A stretch of DNA of 64,000 nucleotides, taken from positions 1 to 64,000 of the IMG/VR virus record IMGVR_UViG_3300044707_000932; one strand, 5' to 3'. A model generated the notes under the pieces. It was not told the origin of the DNA and ran no database searches. It worked only from the letters and a program-made list of their open reading frames with translations. Each line of letters begins with the position of its first letter. Position 1 is the first letter of the stretch. Of this stretch, positions 32,301-38,249 are shown one piece after another. The translations under genes were made by a program, and so were the position numbers. This stretch comes from a virus.

Positions 32301-32302
32301 AT

Positions 32303-32375
32303 GCCCGAGTAGCTCAGCAGGTAGAGCAACTGATTTGTAATCAGTAGGTCGCAGGTTCGATTCCTGTCTCTGGCT
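32303..32375 (+). tRNA. tRNA-Thr(UGU)
   Basis: Anticodon loop TTTGTAA and T loop TTCGATT are clear. Acceptor GCCCGAG against CTCTGGC leaves one C-U mismatch at the fourth pair. Confidence 0.88.
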
Positions 32376-32388
32376 CAAACTTATTTTT

Positions 32389-32622
32389 ATGGGAATACTA
32401 ACTTGTTATTATTTGGTTTGTTTACTTTATTGTCTCTTGATGTTGATTAAATCTTGGTCGCGGGATGTTATGACGGGAGGACTTGGAATAAGTCCTGGTC
32501 TCGATACTCTTGCTATTCTAATTATGTGTTGGGCACTCGCTCCTGTGGATGTCTATCTCCGTTGGACAAAGCTTTATAAAGAAGCTGAAGAGGCAAGAAG
32601 AAGAAATACTAAAGTTTTCTAA
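32389..32622 (+). CDS. Small membrane protein
   Basis: A 77-aa protein with two hydrophobic segments (YYLVCLLYCLLMLIKSW and LDTLAILIMCWALAPVDVYL) and a basic tail. It directly precedes the DUF6915-like gene (1-nt gap). No family is recognised. Confidence 0.6.
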   Translation: MGILTCYYLVCLLYCLLMLIKSWSRDVMTGGLGISPGLDTLAILIMCWALAPVDVYLRWTKLYKEAEEARRRNTKVF

Positions 32623-32623
32623 T

Positions 32624-32977
32624 ATGGCACATCCAAACATTCACGCTAAAAGTTCCGCTAAGAAATTCGGTGGAAAACCTGAAGATTATATTCATCTACA
32701 TGAATGGTTAGATGAAACAAAAGGATGGTTTGGAGATTCTTTACACAGGATGTTCCGACACCATAGTGAGGGTATTTTTGAAATGGAGAAAAAATTTGGT
32801 ACTGAATTCAAGAATAGTGACGGTAAAACCGTTTATACCCGTTATGTTGGGGAACAACATGTAAAAGAAGATTGTAACAATTATATTCCGTCAGCGAAAG
32901 AATGGATAATTAATATCTCAGAGAAGAATAGACCGATTTGGATGTTGAAAACAGTCAAACTTGAATTCGAAGATTGA
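32624..32977 (+). CDS. DUF6915-like conserved protein
   Basis: The 117-aa protein has the conserved series HPNIHAKSSAKKFGG, PEDYIHLHEWLDETK, HRMFRHHSEGIF, GEQHVKEDC and IPSAKEWI. Several invariant His residues suggest metal binding. The family is found in bacteria and phages; its function is unknown. The ATG at 32624 follows the upstream stop by 1 nt. Confidence 0.75.
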   Translation: MAHPNIHAKSSAKKFGGKPEDYIHLHEWLDETKGWFGDSLHRMFRHHSEGIFEMEKKFGTEFKNSDGKTVYTRYVGEQHVKEDCNNYIPSAKEWIINISEKNRPIWMLKTVKLEFED

Positions 32978-32985
32978 TATTTATT
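32978..32985 (+). promoter_or_regulatory. Phage promoter element TATTTATT
   Basis: TATTTATT exactly 4 nt before the ATG at 32990; overlaps the end of the preceding gene. Confidence 0.6.
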
Positions 32986-32989
32986 TGAT

Positions 32990-33472
32990 ATGATTTTAGA
33001 AATAACCAAATCACAACTTCAAAGGTTATTAGAAGCGAAACATGAAAACTTCAAACCCGCATTGGAGTTTGATAAAATACACGGTACATCACTTTCTCAA
33101 TCTTGGGATTTTAAAAAAGGGATTTCAACAGATGATGTTTGGGATATTATCCAAGATTGTTTTGAAGAAAGAAAGTGCAAAAAACTCGGATACCTTGTAG
33201 AGGATTTAGATGAGGATATATTTCCATATCCGAATGTAAAATCACTTCCAATCGAAACTAAAATTTCAATTATTCAGGGAATGGCAAGTGAACTAAACTA
33301 TGATGATATAGTTCACTTCGCAATCGAAAATAAAACAGGACTTACCGATAAAAAATTTAATAAATTTCATGACTCACTGAGTCCTAGACAACAACATGAA
33401 GTTCAATGGGTGAGTTCACCAAAAACCACCAAAATAATTAAAAATATTTTCAAAAATGAAAAAAAACATTAA
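32990..33472 (+). CDS. Hypothetical protein with capsid-targeting leader
   Basis: The 160-aa protein begins MILEITKSQLQRLLEAKHEN; L-L-E before Ala at residues 13-15 fits a T4-type site very well. The rest is an alpha-rich domain ending in a basic tail. It overlaps the next gene by 17 nt. The function is unknown. Confidence 0.68.
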   Translation: MILEITKSQLQRLLEAKHENFKPALEFDKIHGTSLSQSWDFKKGISTDDVWDIIQDCFEERKCKKLGYLVEDLDEDIFPYPNVKSLPIETKISIIQGMASELNYDDIVHFAIENKTGLTDKKFNKFHDSLSPRQQHEVQWVSSPKTTKIIKNIFKNEKKH

Positions 33473-34157
33473 GTTACTCACCGAAGAAGATAAAAAAATA
33501 TTAAGAAGTTTTTCAAGATATGCTCAATCTTGGGGACTAAATGAAGTTGTGATTCGAATCGAAGACCAAGGTGAAGATTTGGAGGGTATGGAAATACCGA
33601 GTCATTTTGATAATGCTTACAATGTCAAATTTCCAAAGCCCCTTCATGATTTTCTTACTGATTTCAAAAATAGATTGGCAAAATTTGATTTGATTGAATC
33701 TCCTGACGTGGATGATTTGAACTATGAAGTTGTTGAAATAAGAATTGATGTTGAAGACGAACATATTGAATTTATTCATGATTTCTCATACACTCGAGGT
33801 TCTGAAGTTCGTGGAACGAGTTGGGATATCGAGGAAGATAAAGATGAACTTGAACCTCTCTTCGATGCGATAAAAAGTGAAGACCCATCAGAGGATTATT
33901 TACAGTTAAGATATTATGGTTCTGGTGATAGTGGTTATATAGAAGACAGTTTTGAGGGAGGTGACACAGTTCCTGATGTTGTAGAAGATTGGTGTTATCG
34001 AAAATTAGAAGGTATTCATGGTGGTTGGGAAATCAACGAAGGTTCAAGTGGTGAATTCAATTTTGACTTGGAACAAGGTGTTGTAAATTTGGAACATACT
34101 GAAATGTATGAAGAGAATGAAAGTGATACTTTTTACACCGAAAGTTTTGCTAAATAA
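33456..34157 (+). CDS. Acidic hypothetical protein with leader-like start
   Basis: A 233-aa protein starting MKKNIKLLTEEDKK (L-T-E before Glu). It is strongly acidic, with repeated DVED/EDQGED runs and a Gly/Ser-rich middle (YYGSGDSGYIEDSFEGG). No domain is recognised; coupled to the previous gene. Confidence 0.65.
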   Translation: MKKNIKLLTEEDKKILRSFSRYAQSWGLNEVVIRIEDQGEDLEGMEIPSHFDNAYNVKFPKPLHDFLTDFKNRLAKFDLIESPDVDDLNYEVVEIRIDVEDEHIEFIHDFSYTRGSEVRGTSWDIEEDKDELEPLFDAIKSEDPSEDYLQLRYYGSGDSGYIEDSFEGGDTVPDVVEDWCYRKLEGIHGGWEINEGSSGEFNFDLEQGVVNLEHTEMYEENESDTFYTESFAK

Positions 34158-34184
34158 AAAATTTTTCCTATTTTTATAGAAATT

Positions 34185-34270
34185 ACCTGAGTGTTGAAAT
34201 AGGTAGACAAGAGAGACTTAAAATCTCTTGGACAGAAATGTCCGTGCCGGTTCGACTCCGGCCTCAGGTA
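34185..34270 (+). tRNA. tRNA-Leu(UAA)
   Basis: Class II; acceptor ACCTGAG pairs with CTCAGGT, anticodon loop CTTAAAA, variable arm GGACAGAAATGTCC. Confidence 0.93.
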
Positions 34271-34284
34271 CAAAAAATATTTTT

Positions 34285-34500
34285 ATGGAAAGATTATTTT
34301 CCCCTGTGAGTCTTATTTCAATAACTGATAAATTGAAAGATAAGGCTTTAGAAATAAAATATATTGGTGACATATCCGACTTAGGGAATGAAGTCGGACA
34401 AACCGTTGGTGAATTTTATAAAAATATGAATGAAAATGAAATTGAATTATTCATTCAGGGATTTAGACACGGAGTTTCACTAACAAATGGTAATCACTAA
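34285..34500 (+). CDS. Small hypothetical protein between tRNA-Leu genes
   Basis: A 71-aa protein (MERLFSPVSLISITDKLKDK) that starts after tRNA-Leu(UAA) and ends 5 nt before tRNA-Leu(UAG). An in-frame start inside the tRNA is discounted. Helical, no family. Confidence 0.6.
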   Translation: MERLFSPVSLISITDKLKDKALEIKYIGDISDLGNEVGQTVGEFYKNMNENEIELFIQGFRHGVSLTNGNH

Positions 34501-34505
34501 TTGAC

Positions 34506-34586
34506 ACCCCGATGGCGGAACGGTAGACGCGTTGGTATTAGGAACCAATAACTTCGGTTGTGAGAGTTCGAGTCTCTCTTGGGGTA
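34506..34586 (+). tRNA. tRNA-Leu(UAG)
   Basis: Class II; acceptor ACCCCGA pairs with TTGGGGT, anticodon loop ATTAGGA, variable arm with AACTTCGGTT. Confidence 0.92.
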
Positions 34587-34613
34587 CACTTTACACTTTT
34601 AGAAAATAGAATA

Positions 34614-34621
34614 TATTTATT
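34614..34621 (+). promoter_or_regulatory. Phage promoter element TATTTATT for a leader peptide
   Basis: TATTTATT, 5 nt before a 26-codon frame. Confidence 0.5.
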
Positions 34622-34626
34622 ACAGT

Positions 34627-34707
34627 ATGAAAACGATGAACTACAATATAGAAATTAGTCACCAACAAGAGATTTGTTGGGAGACTAACCTATGCGTAGT
34701 TCGGTAA
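34627..34707 (+). CDS. 26-aa leader-like peptide
   Basis: A short frame (MKTMNYNIEISHQQEICWET at the start, ending in two Val and Arg) between a TATTTATT element and an RNA fold. Its last codons form one arm of the hairpin described next, as in attenuator leader peptides. A free peptide role is equally possible. Confidence 0.4.
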   Translation: MKTMNYNIEISHQQEICWETNLCVVR

Positions 34708-34771
34708 TCTTTTAAACTCCTGAAGAGTTATATATACAACCTCGGACTACGCAAGTGGTTCGGGGTTTTTT
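34662..34771 (+). promoter_or_regulatory. Candidate attenuator: competing hairpins and terminator
   Basis: Hairpin 1 is CCAACAA/TTGTTGG (34662-34680). Hairpin 2 pairs TGCGTAGTTCGG (34693-34704) with TCGGACTACGCA and its flank (about 34741-34753), enclosing AACTC/GAGTT. A terminator stem, ACCTCGGA (34739-34746) with TTCGGGGT (34759-34766), is followed by a T run. Hairpin 2 and the terminator share bases, so only one can form. The downstream gene is tRNA-Glu. Confidence 0.5.
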
Positions 34772-34826
34772 ATTTTTCAGAAGTTTTTGGTTCTTTGAAA
34801 TATTGGTTGTAGTTTTGTAAAATAAC

Positions 34827-34898
34827 GCTCGGTTCGTCTAACGGTTAGGACACCACCCTTTCACGGTGGTGATACGGGTTCGATTCCCGTACCGAGTA
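34827..34898 (+). tRNA. tRNA-Glu(UUC)
   Basis: Acceptor GCTCGGT pairs with ACCGAGT, anticodon loop CTTTCAC, T loop TTCGATT. Confidence 0.93.
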
Positions 34899-34912
34899 CA
34901 AAATAAATTTTT

Positions 34913-35128
34913 ATGAAATACATTTTAAGAGGTCATACTGTGTTTGAATATAAACCCGATGCTAAGTTTGATAAGGTGACACAACCTAAAGTAAATGGAT
35001 GGTGTCCTTGATTCGATTACTGTAGCATGATTGACGAGGACTATAAATTGTTAGGAGAATTTTTCAATATTGTTCATAGGCATACACAAGGAGAGGATGT
35101 GGAGTTAAAAGATATTGAAGTTTATTAA
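34913..35128 (+). pseudogene. Small gene interrupted by an in-frame TGA (codon 33)
   Basis: A 71-codon frame begins MKYILRGHTVFEYKPD and ends in VELKDIEVY. The only interruption is TGA at 35009-35011, between NGWCP and FDYCSMIDED. Both sides look like normal phage protein and the frame is otherwise open from end to end, finishing flush with tRNA-Cys. A TGG-to-TGA change, a sequencing error or UGA read-through could explain it. Confidence 0.6.
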
Positions 35129-35200
35129 GGTCGGGTGGCCGAGTGGCTTAGGCGAAGGTCTGCAAAACCTTCTACGTAGGTTCGATTCCTACTCTGACCT
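35129..35200 (+). tRNA. tRNA-Cys(GCA)
   Basis: Acceptor GGTCGGG pairs with TCTGACC with two wobble pairs, anticodon loop CTGCAAA, T loop TTCGATT. Confidence 0.92.
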
Positions 35201-35207
35201 CGAACAT

Positions 35208-35279
35208 GGTGGTTGTAGCCTAATGGTAGGGCGGAAGTTTGTGGCACTTCATGTGAGAGTTCGATTCTCTCCAATCACA
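35208..35279 (+). tRNA. tRNA-His(GUG)
   Basis: Acceptor GTGGTTG pairs with CAATCAC, anticodon loop TTGTGGC; a G precedes position 1, as needed for the His-specific G-1. Confidence 0.92.
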
Positions 35280-35285
35280 CAAAAT

Positions 35286-35359
35286 GGAAGTATAGCTCAG
35301 CTGGTCAGAGCGCTATTCTGATACGATAGATGCCAGTGGTTCGAATCCACTTACTTCCA
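35286..35359 (+). tRNA. tRNA-Ile(GAU)
   Basis: Acceptor GGAAGTA pairs with TACTTCC, anticodon loop CTGATAC, T loop TTCGAAT. Confidence 0.92.
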
Positions 35360-35360
35360 C

Positions 35361-35879
35361 ATGAGACGAAAAATTATTTTTATTGATGTTGACGGACCAC
35401 TAGCTTGGGCTACTTGGGGTGATGGAAGAGTTACGCTGAATGAGGCTTCCAAAACTTTCACCATCCCATACCCTTGGGTTGAAGAAGATTGTCAAGCATT
35501 ACAAAAAATTTGTAATGAAACAAATGCTTTTTTAGTTGTAAGTTCTGATTGGAGGAAACATTTCAGTATTATACAATTAAAAAGAATTTTTCAATACTAT
35601 GGTGTAACCGCACCAATTGTTGATATCACTACACATCAAGACCTATGGAATAAACTCAGTAGACCATCAATAGATTGGGAAAGAGCTGCGGAAGTTGTAA
35701 AATGGGCGAAAGATAACAAGATTTCGAATTGGATAGCAATTGACGATTTGAATCTAAAAAAAGAGTTCAAATGGATGAGAATACCACAATGGAGACATGT
35801 TCAGGTCGATGGAGATTGGGGTCAAGGTGGTAGACTCAGAGATAAAATTGATGAATGTATTAAAAAACTTGAAAGATGA
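35361..35879 (+). CDS. HAD-superfamily phosphatase-like protein (HAD_SAK type)
   Basis: The 172-aa protein has motif I DVDGPL, motif II-like VVSSDWR and motif IV IDDLN, the pattern of the HAD domain of Swiss-army-knife RNA repair proteins. The substrate is probably a nucleotide or an RNA end. Its position in the tRNA cluster fits a role in tRNA repair, but that is inference. The ATG is 1 nt after tRNA-Ile. Confidence 0.75.
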   Translation: MRRKIIFIDVDGPLAWATWGDGRVTLNEASKTFTIPYPWVEEDCQALQKICNETNAFLVVSSDWRKHFSIIQLKRIFQYYGVTAPIVDITTHQDLWNKLSRPSIDWERAAEVVKWAKDNKISNWIAIDDLNLKKEFKWMRIPQWRHVQVDGDWGQGGRLRDKIDECIKKLER

Positions 35880-36433
35880 AAATTAATAGAGATAGACTGG
35901 CCACTCTTCTGAAATATGCAAGATTGGACCAACAAAATGAAGAACTAACTGATAAACAGTTTGTAGAAAAACTTGCAAACTATATGGAAGTTAATCCTGA
36001 TTTTTTGGATTACCATGGAGTAAGTCATCCTGGTCGTTTCAGTTATCACACTGTCGGGTATGGTGTGTTTTCTCTTCTCGGAGAAAGATACAGAATGGGA
36101 AGAGTTGAAATATTCGACCGACAGCAAGATACAGGATATCCTGTTAGCGAAGGTGCTTATTGTATGCCACATGTTGCGGCAAATCAATTTGAAGATTTTA
36201 TTGAATCTTTGGAGACAGACCTTCCAATAAACATAGAAATAGGTTCTCACAAATGGTGTGAATATGAATGTGCAAAAGACCTTGGTTTTGAAAATGTGGA
36301 AGAAATGAGAGACCCTGAAAAAATCAAAGAATATCGTAAAAAGAAAAACGATATCTATGCGCAAGAACAGGGATATAAAGATTTTGATGATTTATTGAAA
36401 AATAGTAAATTTGGAAATCTTCTGGTAAAATGA
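35876..36433 (+). CDS. Hypothetical phage protein
   Basis: A 185-aa protein overlapping the HAD gene by 4 nt (ATGA). The middle is rich in Tyr/Gly/His (SHPGRFSYHTVGYGVFSLLG); the C-terminus is helical and basic. No family is recognised. Confidence 0.65.
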   Translation: MKINRDRLATLLKYARLDQQNEELTDKQFVEKLANYMEVNPDFLDYHGVSHPGRFSYHTVGYGVFSLLGERYRMGRVEIFDRQQDTGYPVSEGAYCMPHVAANQFEDFIESLETDLPINIEIGSHKWCEYECAKDLGFENVEEMRDPEKIKEYRKKKNDIYAQEQGYKDFDDLLKNSKFGNLLVK

Positions 36434-36439
36434 TTACCC

Positions 36440-36512
36440 ACGTCTGTAGCTCAGTTGGTAGAGTACTAGTCTCCAAAACTAGTTGTCGGAGGTTCGAGCC
36501 CTCTCAGGCGTG
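36440..36512 (+). tRNA. tRNA-Trp(CCA)
   Basis: Acceptor ACGTCTG pairs with CAGGCGT, anticodon loop CTCCAAA. It reads UGG only and would not suppress UGA. Confidence 0.92.
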
Positions 36513-36527
36513 CTACATATAAAAATT

Positions 36528-36881
36528 ATGAAACCAAAAGAATTATTAAAATTATGGGTTGAAAGATTCAATCAATGCGATTACAAAGGATTGAGTGAAT
36601 TATATTCAGAAACAGCAGTGAATCATCAGACACCATTGGAAATTGTAGAAGGTAGAGAAAATATAAAACAAATGTTCAAAAATGAATTTGAACAATTTGA
36701 AATGGTTTGTATTGTTGAGAATATTTTTGAAGATGGTAATGTTGGAATTTTGGAATGGAAAGGAAATGAACAAAAACCATTAAGAGGTTGCGGATTTTTT
36801 TGGATTGAAAATGATAAAATTATTTATCAGAGAGGATATTGGGATAGAATGACTTTTATAGAACAACAAAAAGTAACGTGA
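36528..36881 (+). CDS. NTF2/SnoaL-like protein
   Basis: The 117-aa protein has the SnoaL-like layout: LLKLWVERFNQCDYKGLSELY, AVNHQTPLEIVEGRENIKQMF, then strands ending in KIIYQRGYWDRMTF. The fold can be an isomerase, hydrolase or simple binding cup; the ligand is unknown. The ATG at 36528 is used because the in-frame one upstream lies inside tRNA-Trp. Confidence 0.75.
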   Translation: MKPKELLKLWVERFNQCDYKGLSELYSETAVNHQTPLEIVEGRENIKQMFKNEFEQFEMVCIVENIFEDGNVGILEWKGNEQKPLRGCGFFWIENDKIIYQRGYWDRMTFIEQQKVT

Positions 36882-36889
36882 GTTCAAAA

Positions 36890-37090
36890 CTTCAGTTCCC
36901 ATACAGCGGTGAGATGGGCTAAGCAAGATACAATTCCTCGGAGCTGGGAGTAGAAGGCTGAAGAATTTTTTAGGTTGATTGGGGAAGGGATATACGTTAA
37001 CCTGATGATGGAGGTGGTATATTCGGAGTTGAAATCATCATAGTAATGCCAATCGTAAAAGGAGTTGTCCACTCGACCATCTTCTCCTTT
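36890..37090 (+). ncRNA. Structured non-coding segment in the tRNA cluster
   Basis: About 200 nt without a credible gene. Pairings seen: CTTCAG (36890) with CTGAAG (36958); CCCAT (36898) with ATGGG (36914); TGATGAT (37003) with ATCATCA (37034); AAAGGAG (37058) with CTCCTTT (37084). This gives two or three stem-loop domains between the SnoaL-like gene and tRNA-Met. A stable RNA is a reasonable guess. Confidence 0.4.
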
Positions 37091-37097
37091 CCTATAA

Positions 37098-37171
37098 GGA
37101 CCCCTAGCTCAGCAGGTTAGAGCAACTGACTCATAATCAGTAGGTCCACGGTTCGAGCCCGTGGGGGTCCA
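37098..37171 (+). tRNA. tRNA-Met(CAU), elongator type
   Basis: Acceptor GGACCCC pairs with GGGGTCC including a normal G1-C72 pair, so it is not an initiator. Anticodon loop CTCATAA. A lysidine-modified tRNA-Ile(CAU) cannot be excluded. Confidence 0.9.
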
Positions 37172-37174
37172 CAA

Positions 37175-37238
37175 GACAGACACACGCTTCCCATCTCGAA
37201 GGATAATGAGAGGAATAATACGTCCTTTAATGTCTGTC
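37175..37238 (+). ncRNA. Hairpin spacer between tRNA-Met and tRNA-Gln
   Basis: GACAGACA (37175-37182) pairs perfectly with TGTCTGTC (37231-37238), enclosing smaller TCTC/GAGA or AAGGA/TCCTT options. Same design as the other inter-tRNA spacers. Confidence 0.4.
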
Positions 37239-37243
37239 CCTAT

Positions 37244-37314
37244 TGTCGTATGGTGTAACGGTAACACAACAGATTTTGGTTCTGTTTTTCAAGGTTCGAA
37301 TCCTTGTGCGACAA
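37244..37314 (+). tRNA. tRNA-Gln(UUG)
   Basis: Acceptor TGTCGTA pairs with TGCGACA, anticodon loop TTTTGGT, T loop TTCGAAT. Confidence 0.93.
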
Positions 37315-37318
37315 CCGA

Positions 37319-37326
37319 TATTTATA
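37319..37326 (+). promoter_or_regulatory. Phage promoter element TATTTATA
   Basis: TATTTATA, 10 nt before the ATG at 37337, immediately after tRNA-Gln. Confidence 0.6.
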
Positions 37327-37336
37327 TTAAAAAGAA

Positions 37337-37552
37337 ATGAGATTAATTATTTCAGAAGAAGAAAAAAAAGAAATACTCTCCAAACATAAGAGTCCGAAAC
37401 CAAAATCTGTAAAAGAGATTGAACAAGAAATTGATGAGATTGAAAAAAAATTGGGCAAGACAAAAAAGGAAACTAAAGAAGTTGATTTTGATGAACTTGT
37501 GAATACGGATATGGACTTAGAAATGGATAGAGATAGTTTGGAACAATCTTAA
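37337..37552 (+). CDS. Small charged protein with leader-like start
   Basis: The 71-aa protein begins MRLIISEEEKKEILSKHKS, with I-S-E before Glu, and matches the opening of the 491-aa protein at 15011 (ISEEERQSILSQHK). The rest is a charged coiled coil. It may be a packaged peptide; the function is unknown. Confidence 0.6.
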   Translation: MRLIISEEEKKEILSKHKSPKPKSVKEIEQEIDEIEKKLGKTKKETKEVDFDELVNTDMDLEMDRDSLEQS

Positions 37553-37575
37553 TAATATTTGTCATAATTTTAACC

Positions 37576-37583
37576 TATCTTTG
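37576..37583 (+). promoter_or_regulatory. Host-type -7 element (TATCTTTG)
   Basis: TATCTTTG, 14 nt before the ATG at 37598. The closest TTG lies only 14 nt upstream, so the -33 part is weak. Confidence 0.5.
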
Positions 37584-37597
37584 TACAAATTAATTTT

Positions 37598-37888
37598 ATG
37601 AATGAAGTTGGTTTGATAGGTAGTTTACTCTTAACATTCTGTGGTTTACCAGAACTCATTAGGACCCTCAAAAATCGAAGATGTGATATTGGGTGGGGTT
37701 TCCTCCTCATGTGGTTTTTTGGGGAGTTATTTTGTGTCTTTTATGGGTTAGATTTAAGAGAGATACCTTTACTCATAAATTATAGTTTCAATTTGACCAT
37801 AGTTGGGGTTATGTTATACTTCAAAATTAAGGGAGAGTTGCCTGAGTGGTTAAAGGAGCAGTTTGCTAAACTGTGGTCGAGCAATTGA
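37598..37888 (+). CDS. PQ-loop-like membrane protein ending inside a tRNA gene
   Basis: A 96-aa protein with three hydrophobic helices and a PQ-loop signature (GLIGSLLLTFCGLPELIRTL, then GWGFLLMWFFGELFCVFYG). A single PQ repeat of this size resembles SemiSWEET transporters, which act as dimers. Its last 57 nt lie within tRNA-Ser(GCU) on the same strand, so the C-terminus is encoded by tRNA sequence. Confidence 0.65.
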   Translation: MNEVGLIGSLLLTFCGLPELIRTLKNRRCDIGWGFLLMWFFGELFCVFYGLDLREIPLLINYSFNLTIVGVMLYFKIKGELPEWLKEQFAKLWSSN

Positions 37889-37916
37889 CCCATTGGTTCG
37901 AATCCAATACTCTCCG
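37832..37916 (+). tRNA. tRNA-Ser(GCU)
   Basis: Class II; acceptor GGAGAGT pairs with ACTCTCC, anticodon loop TTGCTAA, long variable arm, T loop TTCGAAT. It overlaps the end of the PQ-loop gene. Confidence 0.93.
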
Positions 37917-37964
37917 CAGATTTATTGTCGCAGAATCATTTGACGTTTTGAAGGTATTTTTATA

Positions 37965-37972
37965 TATTTATA
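37965..37972 (+). promoter_or_regulatory. Phage promoter element TATTTATA with a long leader
   Basis: TATTTATA, 41 nt before the lipoprotein ATG; the intervening leader is A-rich. Confidence 0.45.
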
Positions 37973-38013
37973 ATCTGATAGTTTAAAAAACATTAACTAA
38001 AAAAAACAAAAAA

Positions 38014-38199
38014 ATGAAAAAATTGTTAGCAATTTTATCACTTGTAACACTTGTTGCTTGTGGTGGCGAAAATGGAGCATCAACTGAAGTAAAAACTGAT
38101 TCTTCTGCGGTTGTAGTAGATTCAACAAAAGTAGAAGCTACACCTGCTGTAGATTCTGTAAAGGCTGAAGAGGCTCCAAAAGCGGAAGATGTAAAATAA
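38014..38199 (+). CDS. Small lipoprotein
   Basis: A 61-aa protein with a lipoprotein signal peptide (MKKLLAILSLVTLVACGG; Cys16 would be lipidated). The mature part is a Ser/Ala/Val/Glu tail with repeated VDSxKxEA. Lipoproteins of this kind made by phages often block superinfection at the host surface; that is only an option here. It has its own terminator. Confidence 0.7.
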   Translation: MKKLLAILSLVTLVACGGENGASTEVKTDSSAVVVDSTKVEATPAVDSVKAEEAPKAEDVK

Positions 38200-38222
38200 T
38201 ATATCTTTCCTTGAAAATTTAA

Positions 38223-38248
38223 AAACCCATCTGATGATGGGTTTTTTT
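38223..38248 (+). terminator. Intrinsic terminator of the lipoprotein gene
   Basis: AAACCCATC-TGAT-GATGGGTTT followed by T; also ends the minus-strand gene that stops at 38250. Confidence 0.8.
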
Positions 38249-38249
38249 A

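Noticed and set aside
34913-35128. Genome-wide recoding of UGA
   Set aside because: UGA ends many genes in tight ATGA overlaps and the only tRNA-Trp has anticodon CCA.
36884-37072. 62-aa minus-strand frame in the structured spacer
   Set aside because: No promoter element of either class, no coupling to neighbours and an irregular composition; paired stems explain the sequence better.
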